A stretch of 64,000 nt of DNA from the IMG/VR virus record IMGVR_UViG_3300036835_000480, positions 1 to 64,000 of that record, one strand, 5' to 3'. The number at the start of each line of letters is the position of its first letter. Position 1 is the first letter of the stretch. The notes under the pieces are model-generated. The model was not told the origin of the DNA, made no database searches, and worked only from the letters and a program-made list of their open reading frames with translations. Of this stretch, positions 39,452 through 47,226 are shown in pieces. A program made the position numbers and the translations under genes. The DNA is from a virus.

Positions 39452-39593
39452 TCTGTGTGCTCCCCGGGCGCAGGACCTCGCAGGACCTGCGTACTCCACG
39501 CTCCAGAGTCAAGGGGATCGGCCGGGGCCCACCCGCACCCCACCGGCCTGAAGTAGAGTATCTATCCTAGCACACCTATCCGCCGGCGCGGCG

Positions 39594-40520
39594 CTACAGA
39601 TCGTCGCCGGGAGCCAGTCTTTTATGCGCGGCGATCGCGCGCTCCTGGGCGACCGAGGCGCCGTAGCGGTCCAATTGAGCGCGCTGGCTCCACCCCGCCA
39701 AGCGCATCAGCTCGCCCTCGGAGCCGCCTTTCTCGAGATAGCGGTGGGCGAAGCTGTGCCGCAGCATGTGCGGCCAGATCGGGCCCAGCCCGGCGCGCTC
39801 GGCGCGGGCGCGCAGGCGCCCGTAGAGCCCGCTGCCCGAGAGCGGGCCGCGGCTACCCAGCCAGAGCGCCGCCTCGCCGGCGCGGGGGTGCCGCTCGCGG
39901 GCGCGGCGGTAGCGATCCAGCGCTAGCGCCGTCTTGTGCCCGAAGTGGACGAGGCGCTCTCGCGGGCCGCGCCGGCCGCGCCCCTTGCCGCGGATGCGGA
40001 TCGTATCCTCCGCCCAGTCCACGTCCGCGAGGGCGATCCCGACCAGCTCGCCGCGGCGCAGGCCGGTATCGACGAGCAGGCGCAGGATCGCCTGGTCGCG
40101 GCGGTCGTCGAAGCTCGCTCCCTCGCAGGTGCGCAGCAGCGCGCGGAGCTGGGCGGCGCTCAGGACCGGCGTCGTCACCTCCTCGGGCCGCGGCGGGGTG
40201 ATCCGCGCGCAGGGATTGTCGGGCCGCTCGCCCTCGTCGACCAGCCAGGCGAACCAGAGGCGCGCGGCGGTAAAGTACAAGCTACAGGTAGCACCCCTCC
40301 GTCCCGCCGTGCGCAGGTCGCCGAGCCAGACCTCGACGTGCTCGCGGGTGAGCACGGTTGGGTCGGCCGGCAGCCCGCGCTGCTGGATGGTGGCGGCGAG
40401 CGAGCGCAGGGCGGCGCGGTAGACGCGGCGGCTGCCGGCCGGGGCGCCGCTCGCGCGCAGCGAGAGGTCCCAGCTCTGGGCCAGCGTGTCGAAGAGCGCG
40501 CGGCGCGTGGCGGTCGGCAT
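39594..40520 (-). CDS. int: tyrosine recombinase (integrase)
   Basis: 308 residues, ATG with GGGGAGG upstream. N-terminal SAM-like core-binding domain (residues 10-100), catalytic domain with Arg in TGLRRGEL (R155/156), [12 protein letters not shown] (H251, R254), W277 in GWSQ, and nucleophile Y286 in LDRYGAS. It integrates the phage DNA and, with an excisionase, removes it. There is no long arm-binding N-terminus, so it resembles simple XerC/D-like phage integrases. Confidence 0.92.
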   Translation of the reverse strand: MPTATRRALFDTLAQSWDLSLRASGAPAGSRRVYRAALRSLAATIQQRGLPADPTVLTREHVEVWLGDLRTAGRRGATCSLYFTAARLWFAWLVDEGERPDNPCARITPPRPEEVTTPVLSAAQLRALLRTCEGASFDDRRDQAILRLLVDTGLRRGELVGIALADVDWAEDTIRIRGKGRGRRGPRERLVHFGHKTALALDRYRRARERHPRAGEAALWLGSRGPLSGSGLYGRLRARAERAGLGPIWPHMLRHSFAHRYLEKGGSEGELMRLAGWSQRAQLDRYGASVAQERAIAAHKRLAPGDDL

Positions 40521-40885
40521 GGCCCTCCCCCTCGGACAGTAGTTCGTGGCGGCAACTACCGCTAGTTAATGCGTCAAACGTTTGTAGAGCGTACTCCAGA
40601 CAGTATATCCGAGCGCAAGTTTGGCGCCGGTGCTGGGCAAACGGCACGCGGGCGGCGCGCGCGCTCAGACGTAAACAGGGCGTTAACGGCCCCAGTCTTG
40701 TAGAAACGACGCCAGAAACCGCGTGTTCTGCGCTCTTGTAGAGCGCCCTCTTTACGGCTGAACGCCGGCGCGTTAAGCGGGACGTTTCGTCCGGTCCTGT
40801 GACGCGATTGTGATCCGTGGCGGGACCGGCCGGGACAGCGCGCGCCGGCCGGTCGACCAAACGCGCAGGGCTAGCATTTCGGGCT
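40521..40885. other. gene-free region upstream of integrase, candidate attP/regulatory
   Basis: No credible gene in 365 bases. Three copies of TTGTAGA(g/a)(c/a)CG-like sequence lie at 40582, 40698 and 40735. GACGCCAGAAAC (40708-40719) exactly matches 12 bases of endonuclease operator O3. Inverted pieces CGTTAACG and GACGTTTCGTC occur. An attP core cannot be picked without the host site. Confidence 0.4.
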
Positions 40886-40913
40886 TGCAATTATTATTGG
40901 ACTACTGTAGAAT
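40885..40913 (+). promoter_or_regulatory. rightward repeated promoter P5
   Basis: TTGCAA (40885-40890), 17-base spacer, TAGAAT (40908-40913), preceded by the conserved ACTACTG. It opens the large rightward block 40.96-46.9 kb. Confidence 0.85.
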
Positions 40914-40954
40914 GAGAGTGTAGAAACCAAGCGCGCAAGGGAAGGAGCCCGAGA

Positions 40955-41359
40955 ATGCAGACCGAGATCACCCGCTACCACCGCACGGTGACCCAGTTAA
41001 TCCCGCGCTACCGCGGGCGCTGGCTGGTGCCCGCGTCGAGCGGCAAGGCGGCCTACCAGATCGACGCCGCGGCGCGTACCTGCACCTGCCCCGACTATCA
41101 GCACCGCGGCGTCCGCTGCAAGCACCGACTCTCGGTGAGCGTCGCCCTGCTCCTGGAGCGCGCCGAGGTCGAGGCGCTCGACCCGACGCCGCTGCCGATA
41201 GCCGGCGGCGCCGACGACGCCGATTGGCAGGAGCAGGCGCCGCAGGGCGCCCCCGTCCAGGCCGACGCCCCCATCCCGCTCGAACTAACCGCTCGCGGCC
41301 TGCTCGCGGTCCTGCTCCCCGGCGCGGCCGTCGCGCCGCTGGGGGTGCGCCGTGGGTAA
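40955..41359 (+). CDS. SWIM zinc-finger protein
   Basis: 134 residues, ATG with GAAGGAG upstream. CTCPDYQHRGVRCKHRLSVS is a SWIM finger (residues 44-63) after a short beta region. The acidic, Pro-rich second half is probably disordered. It is the second SWIM protein of the phage (compare 35932), here under promoter P5. Confidence 0.75.
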   Translation: MQTEITRYHRTVTQLIPRYRGRWLVPASSGKAAYQIDAAARTCTCPDYQHRGVRCKHRLSVSVALLLERAEVEALDPTPLPIAGGADDADWQEQAPQGAPVQADAPIPLELTARGLLAVLLPGAAVAPLGVRRG

Positions 41360-41462
41360 CAGCTTCTGGCTCTGGTTCGCCGTGATGCTCTTCTGGTCGA
41401 TCGTCATCGGTTGGACGATTTTCAGCTTCACGCACGCCGTCGTCGCACGGCTGCCGTTCTAG
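41352..41462 (+). CDS. 36-residue membrane protein
   Basis: Starts at GTG inside the end of the SWIM gene. FWLWFAVMLFWSIVIGWTIF is one strongly hydrophobic, Trp-rich membrane helix. No ribosome site stands out; translation is probably coupled. Confidence 0.5.
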   Translation: MGNSFWLWFAVMLFWSIVIGWTIFSFTHAVVARLPF

Positions 41463-41471
41463 GAGGACAGA

Positions 41472-41750
41472 ATGATCGAGCGTGAGCCGATCCTGCACCT
41501 GGACCGCGCCGCCGTCGCGCGCGTCGCCGACGACCTGGCGGCGCAGGGCGCCGACCCACGGACCGTGCAGCTTCTCCGCGACCTAGCGGCGCGCGAGGCG
41601 CTGCCCGCCGGCTGGAGCTGGGCGCTCTGCTGCACCCGCTGCCACACCCTGAGCATCGACGTAGCGCCCCGCTGGACGGCCCAGTACCGCCGCGCGCTCC
41701 CGCTCTGCGAGGGCTGCGCGACGATCCTGAGCCAGACGGCGGGCTGGTAG
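41472..41750 (+). CDS. small protein with Cys pairs
   Basis: 92 residues, ATG with AGGAGG upstream. A helical N-terminal half is followed by CCTRCHTLSI and LCEGCATIL, four Cys suited to zinc. Function unknown. Confidence 0.65.
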   Translation: MIEREPILHLDRAAVARVADDLAAQGADPRTVQLLRDLAAREALPAGWSWALCCTRCHTLSIDVAPRWTAQYRRALPLCEGCATILSQTAGW

Positions 41751-41759
41751 GAGGCGGCA

Positions 41760-42131
41760 ATGATCCCTGAGCTGCGCGCCCTGATCGCGCACTTTCACGA
41801 GATCGGAGACGAGACGATGACTCGCTTTCACGACACGCCCGATTGGGACACCAGCAATGCCCGCGGCATCGCCGAGGCGCTGCGCGACGAGATCGCTGCG
41901 GACTGGCGCTGGATGCAGCAGTGCCGCAAGGTGCTGCGCCTGCACGAGGCGCAGCCCGTCGATCCACAAGGCTACGACGTGGTGAGCGCGCGCCAGAGGG
42001 CCGACCGCGCCGAGCGGCGCCTGCTGCGGCTGATCGCGATTAGACGTGAAGGGATGGGCCGCCGTCCCCTGGGGCAGTATTACGAGCTGCCATCGGGGCA
42101 ACCGAAAGCGCGCGAGGAGATCGCCCGATGA
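41760..42131 (+). CDS. helical protein of unknown function
   Basis: 123 residues, ATG with AGGAGG upstream. Helices with LRDEIAADWRWMQQCRKVLR and a basic C-terminal half. Its end overlaps the next start (ATGA). Confidence 0.6.
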   Translation: MIPELRALIAHFHEIGDETMTRFHDTPDWDTSNARGIAEALRDEIAADWRWMQQCRKVLRLHEAQPVDPQGYDVVSARQRADRAERRLLRLIAIRREGMGRRPLGQYYELPSGQPKAREEIAR

Positions 42132-42706
42132 ACGAGCAGCCCGATTGGGTCCGTGAGGCGCTCGCCGCCGCTGAGGCGCGCGACGCCCAGCAGGCCGCGC
42201 TTCAGCACGACCGCGAAGCCCAGGAGGTCGCGGACGACCGCCATCGCCTGGAGCGGCAACTGGAGCGCTGCGGCGTGCCGCTGGAGCGCGCGACGCTCAC
42301 CTACCAGCGGGAGATCGAGCAGTGGTACGCCGCCGTCGACGGCCACCTGTTCACCTACCAAAACCGCGGCCTCGTGCGCCTGATCCCCTGCCCTGCTTGC
42401 GCGCGGCTCCTGCCGACCGTGCACAGCGCGCAGGTGCTCGGCGCCGACATGGGCGCCCTGCTCCGCGCCGAGCAGGTCGAGTACCACCGCTGCTACGGGC
42501 GCCCGACGACCGATGCCGACTTCGACGAGAACGGCGACCTGCTCCCGGACTGCGACGACTGCCGTGCGATCCGCATGCTGTGCAGTATGCACTATCAGCG
42601 GCGCAGCCAGCCTATGCCGCAGCCGCCATCGACCCGCGAGGCGCTGCTGCTGGCGCTGGATGCCTACGTCGAGGAGCGGCTCGCCGGTAGCCTGAGAGAC
42701 GATTAG
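42128..42706 (+). CDS. zinc-binding protein with N-terminal coiled coil
   Basis: 192 residues. Residues 8-60 are a charged coiled coil; CPACARLLP and CDDCRAIRMLC in the second half provide Cys pairs. No family is recognised. Last gene before an intergenic stretch with GC-rich hairpins (42.71-42.83 kb). Confidence 0.6.
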   Translation: MNEQPDWVREALAAAEARDAQQAALQHDREAQEVADDRHRLERQLERCGVPLERATLTYQREIEQWYAAVDGHLFTYQNRGLVRLIPCPACARLLPTVHSAQVLGADMGALLRAEQVEYHRCYGRPTTDADFDENGDLLPDCDDCRAIRMLCSMHYQRRSQPMPQPPSTREALLLALDAYVEERLAGSLRDD

Positions 42707-42834
42707 CGCGCCTCGCGCCTGGAGTGGATCATCGCGGGCTCGCTACCCGCCAGGCGCGCCGCGGGCCGGGAGCCCGAACCTCCCGACCCGCTCGCCGGCA
42801 GGCCCGCTAAAGGGGCCGCGGCAGGAGTAGTCTA

Positions 42835-43125
42835 ATGCGCACGCACCTCTCGCGCCTAGTCCTCGGCGGGATCGCCGCCGCCGCGCTCGCCGTCGGGATC
42901 GCCGGCACCGCGCCGCAGAGCGCGGCCGCGGCGCCCGACGAGCAGTACGTCACCTACTGGCCAACCGGCCTGAGCGGCGGCTGGTACTACGGCGGCTACG
43001 GGCTCGACCCCGTGGCCTACACGCCGACCATCAGCTACGGCTACTCGTACAGCCTGCCGTACCGCGGCGGCTACGTCCACCACGGCTACCGCCACTACTA
43101 CCACGGGCACCGCCACTGGCGCTAA
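42835..43125 (+). CDS. secreted Tyr/Gly/His-rich protein
   Basis: 96 residues, ATG with GGAG upstream. A signal peptide (LVLGGIAAAALAVGIAGTA, cleavage near AAAAP) is followed by a low-complexity chain of Tyr, Gly, Pro and His, ending HGYRHYYHGHRHWR. No catalytic domain. It could coat the cell or bind metal. A secreted protein in an early rightward block suggests a lysogenic-conversion role, by inference. Confidence 0.65.
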   Translation: MRTHLSRLVLGGIAAAALAVGIAGTAPQSAAAAPDEQYVTYWPTGLSGGWYYGGYGLDPVAYTPTISYGYSYSLPYRGGYVHHGYRHYYHGHRHWR

Positions 43126-43143
43126 GCCCCGCATCCCACGGCA

Positions 43144-43175
43144 GAGCCCCCGGTGCGACAACGCGCCGGGGGCTC
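43144..43175 (+). terminator. intrinsic terminator after the secreted protein gene
   Basis: GAGCCCCCGG (43144-43153) and its exact complement (43166-43175) around a 12-base loop, 19 bases after the stop. It lies between convergent genes and may serve both. Confidence 0.75.
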
Positions 43176-43196
43176 CGCGGTCTCCCGCGCCCGCGC

Positions 43197-43478
43197 TCAG
43201 GCGGGGATCGGGTCGCTGGCCGCAGGATCGGGCGAGCTGCGCGCCGCCCCGCGCCCACGCCAGGAGCGCTTGACGGTGGGATGGTTGCGGCGGTAGTAGG
43301 CCGCAGCGTTGCAGTTCGGGCCGCAGTAGAGCTGGCGCGCCTGGGCCGGAAACTCGGTGCCGCAGACGGCGCAGCGCCGCGGACTCCGCTTGCGGCGGCT
43401 GGCGTTCTGCTTCATCGCCGCGACGTAGCGCGCGGCATCCGCGGGATCCGCAAGGTCGTACTTCCGGGGGCGAGGCAT
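43197..43478 (-). CDS. zinc-ribbon DNA-binding protein
   Basis: 93 residues, ATG with AAGGAG upstream. A basic linker (ASRRKRSPRR) precedes CAVCGTEF...YCGPNCNAAAYYRRN, the CxxC...CxxxC ribbon also found in the endonucleases but alone here. It is divergent from promoter P6 and has its own TATAGT box (about 43505-43510), so it may regulate that promoter. Confidence 0.7.
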   Translation of the reverse strand: MPRPRKYDLADPADAARYVAAMKQNASRRKRSPRRCAVCGTEFPAQARQLYCGPNCNAAAYYRRNHPTVKRSWRGRGAARSSPDPAASDPIPA

Positions 43479-43580
43479 CGGCCACTCCTTAGTAATTCTC
43501 ATGGTACTATAGCACATCCGTACTAATCCGCAGCAAGGGGGCACGTCATCTGATACCGCGCAAGTCTCGCTCCCGCCTAT

Positions 43581-43609
43581 TTGCATTTATTATCGCACTA
43601 CTGTACAAT
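43581..43609 (+). promoter_or_regulatory. rightward repeated promoter P6
   Basis: TTGCAT (43581-43586), 17-base spacer, TACAAT (43604-43609), with ACTACTG before the -10 box. Confidence 0.85.
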
Positions 43610-43642
43610 GAGTGTAGAACGAGAGCACGAAGGAGGCCTACT

Positions 43643-43960
43643 GTGATCGAGCAGACGCTTAGCCCGGAGCGCGAGATGCTCGCCGCGTGGGCGCGGGCGA
43701 TGACGGCGTATGATGTCGCCGCTGAAGCGGCAGGCACGCTGATACAGCCTTATTGCTGCATCGGGGGCTACCGCTGGGATGCCCCCGCCTACGTTGCGCC
43801 GCTGGACGAGCTGCTGTGCAGCCTCCTGATCCCACCGGCGCCGCACTACAGCAAGCTCGGCCCGCCGCCCCTGGCGAAGTCGTGGACCAAGGTTCGGAAA
43901 TTGGAGCGCCTGACGGCCCAGATCGTCGCCGCGACGCAAGCCGCCCAGAGGGGGGAGTGA
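43643..43960 (+). CDS. hypothetical protein
   Basis: 105 residues from GTG with GAAGGAGG upstream, first gene after P6. A helical start, then IQPYCCIGGYRWDAPAYVAP and a helical end. No family is recognised. Confidence 0.6.
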   Translation: MIEQTLSPEREMLAAWARAMTAYDVAAEAAGTLIQPYCCIGGYRWDAPAYVAPLDELLCSLLIPPAPHYSKLGPPPLAKSWTKVRKLERLTAQIVAATQAAQRGE

Positions 43961-43962
43961 GA

Positions 43963-44502
43963 ATGTCCCGCGCAATGCTGCTCATTGGCCTGATCATACT
44001 GGGCCTCGGCACCTTCGTCTGGGCCGCCACGCGCGGCGCACCACCGCCGCCCGTAGATACGCTCGCCGGCCTGACCGCGGCGGAGAAGGCCGCCGCCTAC
44101 CAGGCGCAGCTCGACGCGATGCGGCCCACGCCCGAGCTACAGCCGACCGAGGCGCCCTGGACCGAGCGCGCGATCCACGGCGCGCCGCCCGCCGAGCGTA
44201 CGCCAGTCGCCGTCGCCATGTGTGGCCCGGAGGCCCTCCAGGCAGCGCGCGCCTACCGTGCGCCGGGCGCGAGCGCTCCGATCGACCAGACCGTGATCCA
44301 CAATCTTCAGCGCGGGCATAAGCCGCTGGGCGCCGTGCGGGACTGGAAGATCGCCGAGCGCTCGCGGGATACCTGCAGCATCGGGCTCCATGTGGTCTAC
44401 GGCAACGAGCTGCTGATGCTCTCCTGGGTCTGGCGCCCGGCGACGGGCACGCTGCAGGTGAGCGGGCCGGATTGGGAGACGAAATACTACTCCGGCTGGT
44501 AA
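43963..44502 (+). CDS. membrane-anchored protein of unknown function
   Basis: 179 residues, ATG with GGGGGGAG upstream. An N-terminal membrane helix (LLIGLIILGLGTFVW) is followed by a Pro-rich linker and a soluble domain outside the membrane with two Cys (C88, C138) and a beta-rich end (LHVVYGNELLMLSWVWRP). Possibly a cell-envelope or superinfection factor. Confidence 0.6.
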   Translation: MSRAMLLIGLIILGLGTFVWAATRGAPPPPVDTLAGLTAAEKAAAYQAQLDAMRPTPELQPTEAPWTERAIHGAPPAERTPVAVAMCGPEALQAARAYRAPGASAPIDQTVIHNLQRGHKPLGAVRDWKIAERSRDTCSIGLHVVYGNELLMLSWVWRPATGTLQVSGPDWETKYYSGW

Positions 44503-44512
44503 TCCCCGCTGG

Positions 44513-44538
44513 TTGTTAGCATCGGGCTACTGTACAAT
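44513..44538 (+). promoter_or_regulatory. weak copy of the repeated promoter, P7
   Basis: TACAAT (44533-44538) with the conserved CTACTG before it, and TTGTTA at 44513-44518. The spacer is only 14 bases, three shorter than in the other copies, so it is probably weak or activator-dependent. Confidence 0.6.
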
Positions 44539-44568
44539 GAGAACAGAGACGCGCAAGGAGGAGCCCTG

Positions 44569-44817
44569 ATGCCTGAGCCGCCCACGCATCTCACCGTCGC
44601 CATCCGCCGGCTACCCTGGCCGACGTTCCATCTGGTGCTCGCCAGCGGCGGGCCGGCCGACGGCAGCCTCTACGGCTTCACGACGCTCTGCGGTCGCCCG
44701 ATCCGCGATCTTGATGGCTGGCAGGAGCGCCCGAATCAGCCTGGTACCTGCCGCGTCTGCTGCCGCGCGCTCGCCGCGGCCGACGCTCGACTCAAAGGAG
44801 GCATCGCCCATGCCTGA
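44569..44817 (+). CDS. small protein with C-terminal Cys motif
   Basis: 82 residues, ATG with AAGGAGGAG upstream. FTTLCGRPIRD and CRVCCRAL supply Cys for a possible zinc site. Overlaps the next gene's start. Confidence 0.6.
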   Translation: MPEPPTHLTVAIRRLPWPTFHLVLASGGPADGSLYGFTTLCGRPIRDLDGWQERPNQPGTCRVCCRALAAADARLKGGIAHA

Positions 44818-45073
44818 GACCTGCGTCCACTGCCACGCGCGCCCCGTGCAGCTCCACTACGGCGCCCCGATCTGCTATCTCTGCTACTGCAACGCCACGG
44901 GCTACGGCCCCGAGGAGCTGGCCGAGCAGCTCGCCACCAGCGAGGCCGACTACACCGCCCGCCTCACCGCGCTCCGCGCCGAGCTGGTCCCGCTCCTGCT
45001 CGCCGAGCCGAACGGTCGGGCCTACTGGCGCGACAAGGGTTACGCATGGGCGCAGGAGGCGACCGATGACTGA
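44810..45073 (+). CDS. small zinc-binding protein
   Basis: 87 residues, ATG with AAAGGAGG upstream. CVHCHARPV and CYLCYCNATGYGPEEL form a four-Cys start; the rest is helical. It overlaps genes on both sides. Confidence 0.65.
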   Translation: MPETCVHCHARPVQLHYGAPICYLCYCNATGYGPEELAEQLATSEADYTARLTALRAELVPLLLAEPNGRAYWRDKGYAWAQEATDD

Positions 45074-45389
45074 CTCCGACGAGATTCGCGTCGAGTCGCT
45101 CTACGGCGCGCGCACCGACGCGCCGCTGGTGAAGCTGATCGCTGGCCCGCACGAATGGATCATGCCTCCTGCCAAGGCACAAGCCATCGCCGGTATGCTG
45201 TTGGAAGCGGCTGAGGCCAGCATTTCGGACGCTTTCCTGGTGCGCTGGATCATGAAAACGGTCGGCGCTCCGCGTGAGGCAACGGCCCCGGTCCTACGCG
45301 AGTTCCGCCAGTTCCGCGAGTTGTCCCGCCGCCAGGGCCGCGAGCAGGAAGAAGCCGATCAGGCGGAGTGGGAGGCGCGCGATGAATAA
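45066..45389 (+). CDS. hypothetical protein
   Basis: 107 residues. A small beta start (VKLIAGPHEWIMPPAKAQ) is followed by helices and an acidic C-terminus (REQEEADQAEWEARDE). Coupled to the next gene. Function unknown. Confidence 0.6.
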   Translation: MTDSDEIRVESLYGARTDAPLVKLIAGPHEWIMPPAKAQAIAGMLLEAAEASISDAFLVRWIMKTVGAPREATAPVLREFRQFRELSRRQGREQEEADQAEWEARDE

Positions 45390-45540
45390 GCCGGGCTGGC
45401 AGTGTCCCCTATGCGGGCGCGTCTCCTACCATCCCGAGGATGCGGCCAATCGCTACTGCTCGTGCTGTGGTGGGCCGTACTTGCCGAAGCAGTGTCCGCA
45501 CCAGCACGAGGCCAGGTGGGAGGAGCGCGATGATCAGTGA
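45382..45540 (+). CDS. 52-residue zinc ribbon
   Basis: CPLCGRVSYHPEDAANRYCS and CCGGPYLP give two close Cys pairs of a rubredoxin-like ribbon. ATG lies in the end of the previous gene. Confidence 0.65.
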   Translation: MNKPGWQCPLCGRVSYHPEDAANRYCSCCGGPYLPKQCPHQHEARWEERDDQ

Positions 45541-45564
45541 CCTGGCAACGACGGAGGGGCAGAG

Positions 45565-45975
45565 ATGACGCCGGAGCAATTACAGGATTTGCAGGCGGAC
45601 TGTGTCGAACTGCGCGACCACGGGTGCGACCCCGGCGGGTTCGCGCCGCGCTGTCTGGAGTTGCTCGCCGCGTACGATGCCCAGACCACCCAGCTCGCCA
45701 CCGCCGAGCAGGCGCGGGACGATGCGCTGGAGCGGATAGCGACGCTCGAAGCAGTCATGAAGAGTGACGCCACCATGAACCGCATCCAGGCCGACAGTGC
45801 TCAGTTGCGGCGTGTCAATCTGGACCTCGTACAGCGGGTGCACCGCCTGGCCGCCCTGGCGCAGGCCGCGCGGGACTACCTGGACCGCAACAAGTTTCAC
45901 GATGCGGCGATTGAGGCGGCCGTCGCGGCGCTCGACGCGGCACCCGCGGCCGATGAGAGCGGTCAGCTTGCGTAA
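45565..45975 (+). CDS. coiled-coil protein
   Basis: 136 residues, ATG after GGGGCAGAG. Residues 35-115 form a long coiled coil (QLATAEQARDDALERIATLE; VNLDLVQRVHRLAALAQAAR). Likely an adaptor protein; no family is recognised. Confidence 0.6.
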   Translation: MTPEQLQDLQADCVELRDHGCDPGGFAPRCLELLAAYDAQTTQLATAEQARDDALERIATLEAVMKSDATMNRIQADSAQLRRVNLDLVQRVHRLAALAQAARDYLDRNKFHDAAIEAAVAALDAAPAADESGQLA

Positions 45976-46026
45976 AGGAGCTAGAGGAAAGGGTAAATAG
46001 GATTGGACCACCCCGGGAGGCGCACA

Positions 46027-46179
46027 ATGCATGACCTCGGCCGCCACCCGCTCCTAGATGCGCTGTGGGAGAGTCTCCCGCCGGCCGGCAGCCCGTGGCC
46101 GCTCGCGGAGCAGGAGGCGTGGCTGGCGGTCGCCCGCGCGGTGCTGCCGCTGGTGTATCCGAGTGGGGAGCCGGCCTGA
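46027..46179 (+). CDS. 50-residue helical protein
   Basis: ATG with GGGAGG upstream and a TGATG overlap with the next gene. Helical with several Trp (LLDALWESLPPAGSPWPLAE). Function unknown. Confidence 0.5.
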   Translation: MHDLGRHPLLDALWESLPPAGSPWPLAEQEAWLAVARAVLPLVYPSGEPA

Positions 46180-46439
46180 TGGTCTACCAGCTCGACCTGA
46201 CGCGCGATGCCACCTGTTATATCTGCGACAAGGCGATGTACGCCGGCGACCCGTGCTACGCCACCGGCCGCGGCGGGAGTCGCCGCCTCTACTGCTCGTC
46301 CTGGTGCGCCGACCCGCGGCCCTGTACCGGCTGCCGGCACCCCCAGCGGTATCACGCGGCGTGGGGCTGCTTCGCGCCGGTGGTCGATCGGTACGGGAAC
46401 GAGGGCGCCTGTTCATGTCGCATAGGACGAGTGGACTAA
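46179..46439 (+). CDS. Cys-rich putative zinc protein
   Basis: 86 residues. CYICDKAMYAGDPC, YCSSWCADPRPCTGC and CSCRIGRVD give about nine Cys, consistent with two zinc sites. Starts in a TGATG overlap. Confidence 0.65.
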   Translation: MVYQLDLTRDATCYICDKAMYAGDPCYATGRGGSRRLYCSSWCADPRPCTGCRHPQRYHAAWGCFAPVVDRYGNEGACSCRIGRVD

Positions 46440-46441
46440 CA

Positions 46442-46663
46442 ATGAGCGAATCCGAGCCACTCGCCCGCGGCGACGTGATCCAGCTCGACCCCGCCCACGA
46501 CACGACGTTTGGGGGCTGCCTGTTCATCGTCACCGCGGTCAAGACGTGGGGCGTGCAGGCCGTCTGCATCATGCCGCACACGGAGGGCCCCCGGCAGGCG
46601 TACTACCGCGCGCCGTGGGGCCGCTTCGCGCGCGTGGGCGCCGCGCCCTGGCCGCTGGAGTAG
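46442..46663 (+). CDS. small conserved-type phage protein
   Basis: 73 residues. A single beta-barrel-like domain: LARGDVIQLDPAHDTTFGGC, LFIVTAVKTWGVQAVCIMP, then TEGPRQAYYRAPWGRFARVG. Proteins of this form are common in phage early regions; function unknown. Confidence 0.65.
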   Translation: MSESEPLARGDVIQLDPAHDTTFGGCLFIVTAVKTWGVQAVCIMPHTEGPRQAYYRAPWGRFARVGAAPWPLE

Positions 46664-46673
46664 GAGGCCCGCC

Positions 46674-46919
46674 GTGACGCGCCGCCTGACCGCCGCGCAG
46701 ACGACCTGGCGCGCCGCCCGCCGCGCCTGGGGCGGCTTACTCTGCTACTACCTCCGCGCCTACCTGGCGCGCCGGGAGGCCGCCTGCCCGAGCGCCCCCG
46801 CTCCTACCACCCGGGCAACCACCGCCCTCGGCCTACGCGCCGACGCCCCAGCCGAGGAGCACCCCCAGGAGCGCGACGAGCAGCAGCGCCAGCGCGACCA
46901 GGACGGCGCGGAGCAGTAG
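46674..46919 (+). CDS. hypothetical protein, opposed by a membrane-peptide gene
   Basis: 81 residues from GTG with TAGGAGG upstream. The basic start (TTWRAARRAWGGLLCYYLRA) is plausible coding, but the second half overlaps the opposite-strand gene 46833-46934, which has the better composition there. It may be the last gene of the rightward block. Confidence 0.45.
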   Translation: MTRRLTAAQTTWRAARRAWGGLLCYYLRAYLARREAACPSAPAPTTRATTALGLRADAPAEEHPQERDEQQRQRDQDGAEQ

Positions 46920-46934
46920 CGCGCGCGGCGTCAC
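46833..46934 (-). CDS. 33-residue membrane peptide, holin-like
   Basis: GTG with an excellent GGAGG site. LLLRAVLVALALLLVALLGV and VLLGWGVGA form one long membrane helix. It lies downstream of the lysis region on the late strand, so a holin or antiholin role is possible. It overlaps the opposite gene 46674-46919. Confidence 0.5.
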   Translation of the reverse strand: MTPRALLLRAVLVALALLLVALLGVLLGWGVGA

Positions 46935-47079
46935 CCCAGCCCCCTCCCCCCGTTGCCCCTGCGCGGCGTTCTCGGCCGTCGGGGGTGCTAACTACCTACG
47001 CGAACCCCGGACCGCCCCTACGGCCGTCCTGGTGCGAATACGGGCCTACCGGTGGCCCCGCCGCGGGGCACGGGCGCTC

Positions 47080-47169
47080 CTAGCTCGGCGCCAGCCAGAG
47101 CAGCAGGTTCACCAGCGCCAGGACCGCGCCCAGCAGCGCCATGTCGCTCCAGGTCCAGTGCTCGGTCAT
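47080..47169 (-). CDS. 29-residue membrane peptide
   Basis: ATG with only a weak AAAGCAG site. MALLGAVLALVNLLLWLAPS is one membrane helix after a Trp-rich start. It sits between the HNH promoter (opposite strand) and the peptide gene at 46833. Small and therefore uncertain. Confidence 0.4.
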   Translation of the reverse strand: MTEHWTWSDMALLGAVLALVNLLLWLAPS

Positions 47170-47183
47170 GCGCGACTGCTTTC

Positions 47184-47212
47184 TGGCGTCGTTACGCCAA
47201 TTCTGCTAGAAT
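47184..47212 (+). promoter_or_regulatory. palindromic endonuclease promoter, site O4
   Basis: TGGCGT-CGTT-ACGCCA (47184-47199), identical in 16 bases to site O2, and TAGAAT (47207-47212). Same centre-to-box spacing as O2 and O3. It reads into the HNH gene at 47282. Confidence 0.75.
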
Positions 47213-47226
47213 TGTAGACCGCAAAA

